DNA from: Streptomyces sannanensis
GTDB lineage: Bacteria; Actinomycetota; Actinomycetes; Streptomycetales; Streptomycetaceae
NCBI RefSeq assembly: GCF_039536205.1
Contig: NZ_BAAAYL010000001.1
Coordinates: forward strand, 5,704,001 to 5,768,000
Direction: 5' to 3'
Length of the DNA stretch: 64,000 nt
The notes under the pieces are model-generated. The model saw only the letters and a list, made by a program, of their open reading frames with translations. It ran no database searches and was not told the origin of the DNA. Position numbers and translations under genes: made by a program. Shown piece by piece: positions 8,349 through 17,132 of this stretch. How positions within the stretch are numbered: position 1 is the first letter of the stretch; each line of letters begins with the position of its first letter.

Positions 8349-8720
8349 TCATTGTTCGCCGGACTCGAGCAGATCCCGCAGGAGCCGCTCGTCGCCGGCG
8401 CTGAGCCGGGCGACGAACCGGGCCAGGACCGTCTCACGGTCGCTGTCCCGGTCGAGCTCGCTGTGCATCCGCAGAGCCGTCAGGCCGGGGGAGTCCTGGA
8501 CGGGGGAGTAGGCATAACCGCGCCCCTTCTTGCGGCGGTCGACGATGCCCTTCTCATACAGGCGGGAGAGGATCGTCGTCACGGTCGTCCGGGCCAGGTC
8601 GAGGGCCAGATCGGCCTGCACCTGTGCCGGGGTGAGGGGGGTGTCGGCGGCCCAGAGGGCCGCCAGGACACCCGCTTCGAGTTCTCCCGCCGGGCGGCGT
8701 TCTGCTTTCGCGTCCGTCAT
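8349..8720 (-). CDS. BlaI/MecI/CopY-family repressor
   Basis: A 123-residue winged-helix repressor: ELEAGVLAALWAADTPLTPAQV (in parts), then the recognition region ARTTVTTILSRLYEKGIVDR and the C-terminal dimerisation helices. The promoter region carries two CTAC-N-GTAG palindromes typical of BlaI operators, so autoregulation is likely. Normally a membrane M56 peptidase (BlaR1) inactivates such repressors; none is encoded here. The gene diverges from the PAP2 phosphatase and two-component genes, which are candidate targets. Confidence 0.88.
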   Translation of the reverse strand: MTDAKAERRPAGELEAGVLAALWAADTPLTPAQVQADLALDLARTTVTTILSRLYEKGIVDRRKKGRGYAYSPVQDSPGLTALRMHSELDRDSDRETVLARFVARLSAGDERLLRDLLESGEQ

Positions 8721-8745
8721 GGAACGTTCCCCACCCCGCCCTCGT

Positions 8746-8778
8746 CTACATTGCTGTAGACCGTCTACTCGTTTGTAG
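8746..8778. promoter_or_regulatory. paired BlaI-type operators
   Basis: CTACA-TTGC-TGTAG at 8746-8759 is a perfect palindrome; CTACTCGTTTGTAG at 8765-8778 is a related imperfect one, 19 bp further on centre to centre. They sit 26-58 bp upstream of the BlaI-family start and in front of the divergent PAP2 gene. Confidence 0.65.
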
Positions 8779-8929
8779 TCAGTCGGCGTGCCGTGTCCGG
8801 TTGCGCCCGCTCGTCCATTATGAAAGGGCCCGCGACCATGTCCGCACTGTTGTTCGCCGCGACGCGGTCACCGCTCGCTGCCGGCGTGAGGGAAGCCGTC
8901 TCGCTGCCGTTTCCCCCATCGGTCGCGTC

Positions 8930-9673
8930 GTGAACCGCAGTCTGGAGCCCACCAGCCCCCAGGCCCCGGTCGCCAGGCGTGTTCGCCGCCCGGCGGGCCT
9001 CGTCGCTCTCGGGGCCCTGATCGCGTTCGTGACGCTGACCATGGTGGTGGTGAGCCGTCATGGCTCCCCGTTCCCCGTGGACGAGGATCTGCTTTCCTGG
9101 TCCGTCGAGCACAGCCCCGCGTGGGCGGTGGCCGTGGCGCGGGGAGTCACCGTCACGGGGACGGGCGTGATCGCGTATGCGCTGGCCGCGCTGGCCGGCG
9201 TCATCGCCGGGCGCACCGCGCGGCAGCGGATCCTCGCCGCTGCCGCGAGCATGCTCTGTCTGGCGGTGGGCCAGGCGCTGCGGTATGCCGTGATGTACGC
9301 GGTGGCCCGTCCGCGTCCGCCGGTCCAGGACTGGGCGACCCATGCGTCGGGGTGGGCGTTTCCCTCCGGTCACAGCACCACGGCGGCCATCACAGCCGGA
9401 CTGCTCGTCACCGCGATTCTGGTGCGCTCCCCTCCCGGCCGCGCGTTCATCGCCGCCGTGGTCGTCTGCTGGGGCGTTTCGGTCGGGCTGACGCGCGTGT
9501 ACCTGGGGGTTCACTGGTTCAGCGACGTCGTGGGGGGCTGGCTCTTCGCTCTTGCCTGGATCGGGCTCTGTCTCTGTGCCACCGCAGGCCGACGGCCCCC
9601 TGCCGTCACCGCGCCCAAGAGACCGGAGGCCCTGGGCACCGACGACGACCGGACGCCTCCCGGGAGCCGGTGA
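8930..9673 (+). CDS. PAP2-superfamily membrane phosphatase
   Basis: A polytopic membrane protein of about 247 residues. It shows the three PAP2 motifs: ARPRPP, FPSGHSTTAA and TRVYLGVHWFSDVVGG (catalytic His pair and Asp). The family removes phosphate from lipid pyrophosphates such as undecaprenyl pyrophosphate or phosphatidic acid. The start is uncertain: the frame is open back to 8801; GTG 8930 is chosen because it leaves a short cytoplasmic leader before the first membrane segment. The response regulator follows after 4 bp, so the three genes form one operon downstream of the BlaI-type operators. Confidence 0.85.
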   Translation: MNRSLEPTSPQAPVARRVRRPAGLVALGALIAFVTLTMVVVSRHGSPFPVDEDLLSWSVEHSPAWAVAVARGVTVTGTGVIAYALAALAGVIAGRTARQRILAAAASMLCLAVGQALRYAVMYAVARPRPPVQDWATHASGWAFPSGHSTTAAITAGLLVTAILVRSPPGRAFIAAVVVCWGVSVGLTRVYLGVHWFSDVVGGWLFALAWIGLCLCATAGRRPPAVTAPKRPEALGTDDDRTPPGSR

Positions 9674-9677
9674 GGGG

Positions 9678-10340
9678 ATGCGCCACAGAATCCTGGTCGT
9701 CGAGGACGACCACGCGCTCCGGGACGTACTGCTGCGCGTGATGCGCGACGAGGGCTTCGAGCCCGTCCCCGCCCAGGACGGTGGCACTGCCCTGCGCCTG
9801 ATCGACAACGCTGTCGACGCCGTGGTCCTGGACGTCGGCCTGCCCGACGCGGACGGACGGGACGTGTGCCAGGCCATGCGCGCGAACGGGTTCCTCGCGC
9901 CGGTCATCTTCCTTACCGCCCATCACCGGCTCACCGACCGCCTCAGCGGATTCTCCGCGGGCGGCGACGACTATGTGCCCAAGCCGTTCCATCCCGCCGA
10001 GCTCACCGCCCGGCTGCGGGCGGCACTCAAACGAGCCGGACCCGCCGCACCCGCGCCGGCCGGAGACCTGGTGCTGAACCCTCTGGCGTACAGCTTCTCC
10101 GTACAGGACGTCGAGGTCGCCCTGACCCCCACGGAGTTCCGCCTGCTCGCCGCGTTCATGGCCGCTCCGGGGGACATCGTGCGCAGGCGGCAGCTGGTGA
10201 GGGCGGGCTGGCCCGAAGGCGCGCAGGTCAGCGACAACACCCTGGACCAGTACCTGAGCAGGTTGCGGCGCAAGCTGCGTGAGGCAGGCAGCGAACTGAC
10301 GATCGGCACCGTACGAGGGATCGGGCACCGTCTTTCATGA
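9678..10340 (+). CDS. OmpR-family response regulator
   Basis: A 220-residue protein with a receiver domain (acidic pocket EDD at the N-terminus, phospho-acceptor Asp52 in VLDVGLPD, Lys in KPFHP) and a C-terminal winged helix (LTPTEFRLLAAFM, then RRKLREAG and GTVRGIGHRL). The ATG has GAGGGG just upstream. Its stop overlaps the kinase start (ATGA). It should act with the kinase at 10337. Confidence 0.93.
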   Translation: MRHRILVVEDDHALRDVLLRVMRDEGFEPVPAQDGGTALRLIDNAVDAVVLDVGLPDADGRDVCQAMRANGFLAPVIFLTAHHRLTDRLSGFSAGGDDYVPKPFHPAELTARLRAALKRAGPAAPAPAGDLVLNPLAYSFSVQDVEVALTPTEFRLLAAFMAAPGDIVRRRQLVRAGWPEGAQVSDNTLDQYLSRLRRKLREAGSELTIGTVRGIGHRLS

Positions 10341-11710
10341 CCGTGCTCCCGTCCCTCTGGAGGCCCCGCACCCTGCGCGGCCGGCTCTCCCTGGCGGCGC
10401 TCACCACGGCAACGCTGCTGATGGTGATTCTCACCGTCGTGTTCAACACCGTCGTCCGCCGCCATCTCGGGCAGCAGGCGGACGACGAACTGCGCAGCCG
10501 TGCGGCCGCCGTCGCCGCGACCGTCGACACCAGACACGATCCGGTACGGGTCCTGGAGACACCCGACGACGAGCTCCTCGACACCGACGTCTGGATCTAC
10601 GCCGGTGGGCGGCTGATCGAACACCCTGCCGCCGCCCCGGCCGACAGCCCCGTCACACAGGCCGCCACGCGGCTTGCCGCCCAGGGCGGCCCGCACTGCG
10701 CCACACTCGGGGGCGGCTCCTCCACCAGGCTGTGCTCCGAGCCGGCGGGCGCCGACGATCACGGCACGGCAGCGCCTCGCGCCGCCGTGGTCACCGCCAT
10801 GGACCTCTCGCCCTACCGGGCCTCGGCCGACACCTTGCTCTACGCGTCCCTCGCACTCGACGGCACCGTACTGGCCTGCACATATGTGCTCACCCGTCTC
10901 GCGGTGGGGCGCGCGCTGCGCCCGGTGCGCGGCATGGCCGACCAGGCCGCCCAGTGGAGCGCCGCGGCCTCCGGCGAACGTTTCGGCACCGCGGACCGGC
11001 CCGTCGAACTCAGCCGTCTCGGTGCCTCCCTGGACGCGCTGCTGGACCGCATCCGCGCGGTGCTGTTCCATGAACAGCAGCTCACCCGCGAGCTGTCCCA
11101 CGAGCTGCGCAACCCCCTCGCCAGGATCATCGCCGAACTCGAGTGGTGGCAGGCCCGCCCGCGCTCCGCGGCCGAAACCCGCACCACCCACGCGGCCATC
11201 GCCGACGCCGCCGAGTCCATGCGCACGATCTGCGACACCCTCCTCGACGACGCCCGCGGCAGCGCCCCCACCCCTCCCGGCACCACCGATGTGGTACCGG
11301 CCCTGTGCCGGATCGTCGGCCGCTCCGGCACCTCCGGGAACGTCACCGTCACGGTCACCGGCACGGAAGGCCTCGCCGCCGGAGTGCCGGCCGCCCTGCT
11401 GGAGCGCATCGTCAGCCCGCTCCTCGACAATGCGCTGCGTCACGCCCGCTCGCATGTCGAGGTCCTGGCCTCCCCACGGCCCGGCGGAGTGGGCGTGGAG
11501 GTCGTCGACGACGGCCCCGGTGTCCCGTACTCCTTCACCGCCCAGCTCTTCCACCCGGGCCGGCGCGCCGACCCCGGCGACGGGCACGACGGAGCGGGCC
11601 TCGGACTGTCGCTCGCGCGACGCCTGGCCCGCTCCGCCGGGGGCGACGTCTTCTACGACGCCCGGCACACGCCCGGGGCGAAGTTCGTGGTCAGCCTGCC
11701 GTCGGCGTGA
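10337..11710 (+). CDS. membrane sensor histidine kinase
   Basis: A 457-residue kinase with two N-terminal membrane segments (about 18-38 and 165-185) around an extracytoplasmic sensor region containing two Cys, a HAMP-like linker, an H-box ELSHELRNPLAR (His255), N-box LLDNALRHA, and G-boxes VVDDGPGVP and GAGLGLSLA. It is translationally coupled to the response regulator. With PAP2 phosphatase upstream and a BlaI-type repressor divergent, a cell-envelope stress role is likely but inferred. The 3' end overlaps the convergent gene by 20 bp. Confidence 0.93.
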   Translation: MTVLPSLWRPRTLRGRLSLAALTTATLLMVILTVVFNTVVRRHLGQQADDELRSRAAAVAATVDTRHDPVRVLETPDDELLDTDVWIYAGGRLIEHPAAAPADSPVTQAATRLAAQGGPHCATLGGGSSTRLCSEPAGADDHGTAAPRAAVVTAMDLSPYRASADTLLYASLALDGTVLACTYVLTRLAVGRALRPVRGMADQAAQWSAAASGERFGTADRPVELSRLGASLDALLDRIRAVLFHEQQLTRELSHELRNPLARIIAELEWWQARPRSAAETRTTHAAIADAAESMRTICDTLLDDARGSAPTPPGTTDVVPALCRIVGRSGTSGNVTVTVTGTEGLAAGVPAALLERIVSPLLDNALRHARSHVEVLASPRPGGVGVEVVDDGPGVPYSFTAQLFHPGRRADPGDGHDGAGLGLSLARRLARSAGGDVFYDARHTPGAKFVVSLPSA

Positions 11711-12515
11711 GGCGCTCCCGCTCGGCCACGTCCCGCCGTGTCACTGTCAGGAACACCACCAGGCCCAGGATGACCGCCAGGAACAGCACGCTGGTGACCA
11801 CGGTGCCAAGCCCCAGTCCGCCGTCGGCGGTCGGCTGGGAGAGATAGTCGCCGGCCGAGGCGCCCAGCGGCCGGGTGAGGACATACGCGATCCAGAAGCT
11901 CCACACCGCGTTCAGGCCGAGGGCGAAGTGCGCCACGGCGACGGCGGCGATCGCCAGGGCGAACAGGACGACGGAGACCAGATAGCCCAGGTCCATGCGT
12001 TCGGCGACCAGGTCACCGGCGGCGGTGCCGAGGGCGAAGGTGAACAGGACCGCGAGCCAGTAGAAGGACTCGCGGCGCACGGTGTCGACGTGGTGGATGG
12101 ACAGGGTCCGCTCGCTGCGGTACCAGACGACGAAGACCACCACGAGGGCCACCGCGAACGCCACGGTGCTGGCCTCCAGTGGCACGCCCAGGTTGTCGGT
12201 CAGGTTGTCGCTGATCAGGGTGCCGACCACGCTGATCAGCGCCACGGCGAGCCAGTAGACGCCGGGGCGGTAGGCGCGGGTGCGGAACTGCACGACGAGC
12301 ACCGCGACGAGCAGCACGCTCATCAGCAGCGACACACCGGTCAGACCCAGGCCCGCCTTTTCGTTCAGCAGGTCCGCAGCGGTCTCGCCGACGGTGGTGC
12401 ACAGCACCTTGATCACCCAGAAGTACACGGTGATTTCGGGGACCTTGTTCCACCCCGAGCGGTGACTCGTCGCCGGGGCCGAGGGACGGTACGTATCGGA
12501 GATCTCTGGTGTCAT
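11691..12515 (-). CDS. COG4705-like membrane protein
   Basis: A 274-residue protein with about eight membrane segments and a repeated pattern (VYFWVIKVLCTTVGETAADL early, then YWLAVLFTFALGTAAGDLV later) typical of the uncharacterised COG4705 membrane family. ATG 12515 is preferred because it leaves a short leader; the frame is open to 12572. It converges on and overlaps the histidine kinase. Function unknown; these proteins often neighbour two-component systems. Confidence 0.75.
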   Translation of the reverse strand: MTPEISDTYRPSAPATSHRSGWNKVPEITVYFWVIKVLCTTVGETAADLLNEKAGLGLTGVSLLMSVLLVAVLVVQFRTRAYRPGVYWLAVALISVVGTLISDNLTDNLGVPLEASTVAFAVALVVVFVVWYRSERTLSIHHVDTVRRESFYWLAVLFTFALGTAAGDLVAERMDLGYLVSVVLFALAIAAVAVAHFALGLNAVWSFWIAYVLTRPLGASAGDYLSQPTADGGLGLGTVVTSVLFLAVILGLVVFLTVTRRDVAERERLTPTAG

Positions 12516-12623
12516 GGTGCCCGACCGTGCCACGCGCAACCTGAACGCATCCTGAGCGCCGTACAGCCGCATCCGCGAAGCGGCTGCCCCGGCCGGACGA
12601 CGGCCCGGCTGCGGCGACGGCGG

Positions 12624-13349
12624 TCAGTTCTGTGCGGGTGCCGGGGCGGACCTGCCCGCCGCGTCGGTGACATCGGCGACGAGTTCCACCACGTCCGGAC
12701 CGTACGCCTGGGAATGGACGACCTTCAGCAGCAGGCAGAAGGAATTCCGGCCGTATGCGCGCGCCAGCTTCCTGTGGTGGCGCGCCAGGTAGCGGGATGC
12801 CGCCTGGTTGGTGATGGCGCGCTGGCCGCAGAAGAGAAAGACCGGGCGGCTGTGCTCGTCCATGACGACGCGGGCGAGCAGGACGTACTCGGACTCACCC
12901 TTTTCCAGCCGGTAGTTCTCGCCGCCGATGACGAAGGAGGCGAAGTCCGGGCCTCGTTCGGCATCCAGGTTCACCGTGACACCTGGGAGAAGCGAACGGA
13001 GGTGTGCGGCGGTACGCCGGTTCGACATCGGGCCGCCCAGGCAGAACTCCGTGCGCTCGCCGAAGCCTTGCCGGGCGGCATCATGCGTGACGATCTGTGC
13101 GTGCGCCCCGCAGTCCTTGATCAGCGCGGAGAGTTCGAGCAGCGCGAAGACATCATTTCGGTGCACTCCGTCGCCGCCGAATTCGCGGTTGACGACAAGG
13201 ACGCACTCGGAGTCGGCGGGCAGCCCGAAGAAGCCCTGGACACGGCGGAGTCTGCGACGCCAGAAGTAGGTGCGGGTCAGCCAGCCGAGGGAGCCGCTGA
13301 GGCCGGCGGCTATCACGCCCAGCACGATGTTGCGCACGTCGTCGTTCAT
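12624..13349 (-). CDS. membrane-anchored protein of unknown function
   Basis: A 241-residue protein with one N-terminal membrane segment (about residues 8-24), then a basic stretch (WRRRLRRVQ) and a soluble domain of mixed alpha/beta character with VLVVNREFGG and FLFCGQRAITN. No catalytic motif was recognised. It is separated from the divergent ggt gene by about 108 bp. Similar proteins appear limited to actinomycetes as far as I can judge. Confidence 0.65.
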   Translation of the reverse strand: MNDDVRNIVLGVIAAGLSGSLGWLTRTYFWRRRLRRVQGFFGLPADSECVLVVNREFGGDGVHRNDVFALLELSALIKDCGAHAQIVTHDAARQGFGERTEFCLGGPMSNRRTAAHLRSLLPGVTVNLDAERGPDFASFVIGGENYRLEKGESEYVLLARVVMDEHSRPVFLFCGQRAITNQAASRYLARHHRKLARAYGRNSFCLLLKVVHSQAYGPDVVELVADVTDAAGRSAPAPAQN

Positions 13350-13457
13350 GAGCGGGGATGTCAGCGACCGCTGTGAAGTGCCTCCCGCCGCGGTCCTGAC
13401 GGGACGGGGACGGTGAAGTTACAGTGCGCGGACGATTGTTGACTGAAGGGTTTTCGG

Positions 13458-15266
13458 ATGCGTCGTCTCAGAGCCGTTCGGAATGTGTCCCTGCTGGCCG
13501 CCGGTGCGGCCCTGGTGTCCGCGGTCGGCGCCGCGCCGCCGACCTCGCCCGAGGACGCCGGGCCGGTCAAGTCGCCGGTGGCCGTGGGCTATGGCGGCGC
13601 CGTGGCCAGCGTCGACCCCGACGCCTCGGCGGCCGGTATCGAGGTGCTGCGGGCCGGAGGCAACGCCGTGGACGCGGCGGTGGCGACCGCGGCGGCGCTC
13701 GGGGTGACCGAGCCGTACTCCGCGGGTATCGGCGGTGGCGGCTTCTTCGTCTACTACGACGCGAAGAAGCGCACCGTACAGACCGTCGACGGACGCGAGA
13801 CCGCCCCGCTGAGCGCCGGTGCGTCGCTCTTCCTGGAGAACGGCAAGCCGATCCCGTTCGCCGACGCGGTCACCAGCGGACTGAGCGTGGGCACCCCCGG
13901 CACCCCGGCCACTTGGGACGCGGCACTTGACGCATGGGGCAGCAAGCGGCTGCGCGAGCTGCTGAAGCCCGCCGAGCGGCTGGCCCGCGACGGCTTCACC
14001 GTCGACTCGACCTTCCGCGCGCAGACCGAAGCGAACGAGGAGCGGTTCGCCGACTTCCCGGACACGGCGAAGCTGTTCCTGCCGGGCGGCCGGCTGCCGG
14101 TCGTGGGTTCGACCTTCAAGAACCCCGATCTGGCCGATACCTACTCCGAGTTGGGGCGGAAGGGCGTCGACACGCTGTACGAGGGCGCGCTGGCCGACGA
14201 CATCGTACGGACCGTACGCAAGCCGCCCGTCGACCCGCAGACGAACCGGGTCGTACGGCCCGGCGACCTGACGAAGAAGGATCTGCGGAACTACCGGACC
14301 AAGCGTCAGGCTCCGACGAAGATCTCCTACCGCGGTCTCGACGTATACGGCATGGCGCCCGTCTCGTCCGGCGGGACAACGGTCGGTGAGGCACTCAACA
14401 TCCTCGAGCGGAGCAAGCTTTCGAAGCTGAGCGAGGCCCAGTATCTGCACCGGTACATCGAGTCGACCCGGATAGCCTTCGCGGACCGCGGGAGGTGGGT
14501 GGGCGACCCGGCCTTCGAGGACGTGCCGACCCGGGGGCTGCTGTCGCAGCGCTTCGCGGACTCGCGCGGCTGCCTCATCAAGGACAACGCGGTCCTGACC
14601 AGCCCGCTCGCCCCCGGCGACCCGCGCAAACCGGCTTCCTGCGCCACGTCCGGCAAGGCCGCTCCGACGACGTACGAGGGTGAGAACACCACCCATCTGA
14701 CCGTGGCCGACAAGTGGGGCAATGTCGTCGCCTACACGCTGACCATCGAGCAGACCGGCGGCAGCGGCATCACCGTCCCCGGCCGGGGCTTCCTGCTCAA
14801 CAACGAACTGACCGACTTCTCCTTCGCCCCGGCCGACCCGGCGGTGTACGACCCCAACCTGCCGGGCCCGGGCAAGCGGCCGCGGTCCTCGATGGCCCCG
14901 ACCATCGTGCTGCGTGACGGCCGGCCGGTGCTGGCGCTCGGCTCCCCTGGCGGGGCGACCATCGTCACCACGGTCCTGCAGACCCTCATCGGCCATCTGG
15001 ACCGCGGCCTGCCGCTGGTCGACGCCATAGCGGCCCCGCGCGCCAGCCAGCGCAACCAGTCCACGACCGAGCTCGAACCGGAGCTGTGGAACAGCCCGTT
15101 GCGCACCGAACTGGAGGCCATCGGCCACGCCTTCCGCCTCAACCCGGAGATCGGCGCGACGACAGGCGTCCAGCGCCTCCCCGACGGCCGCTGGATCGCC
15201 GCCGCGGAGAAGGTCCGCCGCGGCGGCGGCTCGGCCATGGTCGTCACCCCGAGCGGCAGGCCGTAA
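13458..15266 (+). CDS. ggt: gamma-glutamyltransferase
   Basis: A 602-residue secreted Ntn-hydrolase precursor that transfers or hydrolyses gamma-glutamyl groups of glutathione and related peptides. A signal peptide occupies about residues 1-26 (basic start, hydrophobic core, AVGAAPP). The autocleavage site is NTTHLTVAD, where Thr411 becomes the N-terminal nucleophile of the small subunit. Substrate-loop features include GGSGITVPGRGFLLNNELTD and the oxyanion-type Gly pair in LGSPGGATI. Length is normal. A perfect terminator follows the stop. Confidence 0.95.
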   Translation: MRRLRAVRNVSLLAAGAALVSAVGAAPPTSPEDAGPVKSPVAVGYGGAVASVDPDASAAGIEVLRAGGNAVDAAVATAAALGVTEPYSAGIGGGGFFVYYDAKKRTVQTVDGRETAPLSAGASLFLENGKPIPFADAVTSGLSVGTPGTPATWDAALDAWGSKRLRELLKPAERLARDGFTVDSTFRAQTEANEERFADFPDTAKLFLPGGRLPVVGSTFKNPDLADTYSELGRKGVDTLYEGALADDIVRTVRKPPVDPQTNRVVRPGDLTKKDLRNYRTKRQAPTKISYRGLDVYGMAPVSSGGTTVGEALNILERSKLSKLSEAQYLHRYIESTRIAFADRGRWVGDPAFEDVPTRGLLSQRFADSRGCLIKDNAVLTSPLAPGDPRKPASCATSGKAAPTTYEGENTTHLTVADKWGNVVAYTLTIEQTGGSGITVPGRGFLLNNELTDFSFAPADPAVYDPNLPGPGKRPRSSMAPTIVLRDGRPVLALGSPGGATIVTTVLQTLIGHLDRGLPLVDAIAAPRASQRNQSTTELEPELWNSPLRTELEAIGHAFRLNPEIGATTGVQRLPDGRWIAAAEKVRRGGGSAMVVTPSGRP

Positions 15267-15271
15267 CGCAC

Positions 15272-15308
15272 CCGGCTGCGCGCCCCGAAGCACGGGGCGC
15301 GCAGCCGG
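15272..15308 (+). terminator. terminator after ggt
   Basis: A perfect 15-bp GC-rich stem (15272-15286 with 15294-15308) and 7-nt loop GAAGCAC, 6 bp past the ggt stop. Confidence 0.85.
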
Positions 15309-15336
15309 CAGTCCGCCGGGACAGTCGCACCACACC

Positions 15337-15354
15337 ATCAACCGATCGGATGAT
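15337..15354. promoter_or_regulatory. palindrome upstream of the ABC/two-component operon
   Basis: ATCA-A-CCGATCGG-A-TGAT is symmetric except at the two single A positions. It lies 59 bp before the ABC ATPase start and could bind the NarL-type regulator encoded at the end of this operon. Confidence 0.4.
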
Positions 15355-15412
15355 GCGCCTTCGAGCGCGATGGGCGATACCGCCCGCCCCCGCTCTCCGC
15401 GACTCTCGACGC

Positions 15413-16348
15413 ATGCCCATCATCGAAGTGAACGGCCTGGTCAAGGCCTACGGAGGCAGGCCCGTCGTCGACGGAGTGACCTTCACCGTGGCGGAGGGCG
15501 AGATCTTCGGGATCCTCGGTCCGAACGGCGCGGGCAAGACCACCACGGTCGAGTGCGTCGAGGGACTCAGGAGCCCCGATTCCGGGACCGTCCGGATCGC
15601 CGGACTCGACCCCGTCGCCGACCACGACCGCGTCACCCACATCCTCGGCGTCCAACTGCAGCAGAGCCGGCTCCAGCCGAAGATCACCGTCCGCGAAGCC
15701 CTGGAGCTGTACAGCGCCTTCTACCCGCGCCCCGCCGACTGGCGGCCGCTCGCCGAACGTCTCGGCCTGACCGGGAAACTCGACACCCGCTTCGCCGAGC
15801 TGAGCGGCGGCCAGCAGCAGCGCCTGTTTATCGCGCTCGCCCTCGTCGGCAGCCCACGGATCGTCGTACTCGACGAACTCACCACGGGACTCGACCCGCG
15901 CGCCCGCCGTGACACCTGGCAGCTGATCGAGGACATACGCGACTCGGGCGTCACCGTACTCCTCGTCACGCACTTCATGGAGGAGGCCCAGCGGCTCTGC
16001 GACCGGATCGCCGTCATCGACCGGGGACGGATCACCGCTCTCGACACCCCGGCGGGCCTCATCGGCCGCGCCGCCGCCTCGACCGTCATCTCCTTCACAC
16101 CGTCACGACCGCTCGACGAGCCCGAGCTCGCGGCGCTGCCCGATGCCGGATCCGTGAGACTCACGGGCGGCCGCGTCGAGATCACCGGAACCGACCGGAC
16201 CGTCAACGCGCTGCTCTCACTGCTCGCCCGCCACAGCGTCACCGCCGGGGAACTGCGCGTCGTCAGCGCCACCTTGGACGATGCCTTCCTGGACCTCACC
16301 GCCCCGGGAACCCAGGCCACCGACCCGACTGCCGCCCAGGAGGCCTGA
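15413..16348 (+). CDS. ABC exporter ATP-binding protein
   Basis: A 311-residue ABC ATPase of the drug-resistance (DrrA/CcmA-like) type. Walker A is GPNGAGKTTT (about residues 38-47), the signature is LSGGQQQR, and Walker B is IVVLDELTTGLD with the switch His in VTHFMEE. The C-terminal extension (about residue 220 on) is typical of exporters. The next gene encodes its permease with 1 bp between them. Confidence 0.93.
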   Translation: MPIIEVNGLVKAYGGRPVVDGVTFTVAEGEIFGILGPNGAGKTTTVECVEGLRSPDSGTVRIAGLDPVADHDRVTHILGVQLQQSRLQPKITVREALELYSAFYPRPADWRPLAERLGLTGKLDTRFAELSGGQQQRLFIALALVGSPRIVVLDELTTGLDPRARRDTWQLIEDIRDSGVTVLLVTHFMEEAQRLCDRIAVIDRGRITALDTPAGLIGRAAASTVISFTPSRPLDEPELAALPDAGSVRLTGGRVEITGTDRTVNALLSLLARHSVTAGELRVVSATLDDAFLDLTAPGTQATDPTAAQEA

Positions 16349-16349
16349 T

Positions 16350-17126
16350 ATGACCGTTCCCGCCGCATCCCGCGCCACTCACGCCCCCCGCCCCTCCGTC
16401 GCCGTCCTCAAGACCGAGGCGAGGCTCTTCCGCCGCGAGCCGGCCGCCCTCTTCTGGATCATCGCCTTTCCCACTCTGCTGCTCACGATCCTCGGCCTGA
16501 TCCCGGCATTCCGGGAAGCCGACCCAGCCCTCGGCGGCCGCCGGGTCATCGACCTGTACGTCCCCATCGCCGTGCTGCTCGCCATCATCACCGCAGGCGT
16601 CCAGGCCGTACCCATCGTCCTCACCAACTACCGCGAACTCGGCATCCTGCGCCGCCTGTCCACCACACCTGTGCGCCCACGATCACTTCTCTCCGCACAA
16701 CTGGCGCTGCACGGCGTCGCCGTACTCGTCTCCCTCGTGCTGGCTATGGCCGTCGGCCGGCTCGCCTTCGGAGTCGCGCTCCCGGGGCAGCCCGCCGGAT
16801 ACCTGCTCGCCGTCGTCCTGACCCTGTGTGCCGCTCTCGCGCTGGGCGCCACCGTCTCGGCCTTCTCCCGTACGACCAAGGTCGCACAGACCATCGCGAC
16901 CATCGTGTACTTCCCGTCCATGTTCACCGCGGGCGTCTGGGTGCCGGTGCAGGCCATGCCGGAAATCCTGCGGCGAACGGTCGAGTTGACACCCTTCGGC
17001 GCCGCCTCCCAGGCACTCGACCAGGCGACAGCCGGCCACTGGCCGTCCTGGACGCACCTCGGGGTGACCGGTGTATGGGCGGCCCTGCTGGTGGGCGCCG
17101 CGGTCCGCTGGTTCCGCTGGGAGTAG
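16350..17126 (+). CDS. ABC-2 type exporter permease
   Basis: A 258-residue membrane protein with about six hydrophobic segments (first at about 35-52) and the ABC-2 family feature RELGILRRLSTTPVR followed by a TAGVWVP-type late loop. It pairs with the ATPase at 15413. AGGAGG lies just upstream of the ATG. With the two-component genes downstream it resembles DesKR-like or linearmycin-type exporter operons, in which the kinase senses the exported compound or membrane state; this is inference. Confidence 0.92.
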   Translation: MTVPAASRATHAPRPSVAVLKTEARLFRREPAALFWIIAFPTLLLTILGLIPAFREADPALGGRRVIDLYVPIAVLLAIITAGVQAVPIVLTNYRELGILRRLSTTPVRPRSLLSAQLALHGVAVLVSLVLAMAVGRLAFGVALPGQPAGYLLAVVLTLCAALALGATVSAFSRTTKVAQTIATIVYFPSMFTAGVWVPVQAMPEILRRTVELTPFGAASQALDQATAGHWPSWTHLGVTGVWAALLVGAAVRWFRWE

Positions 17127-17132
17127 GACGGC

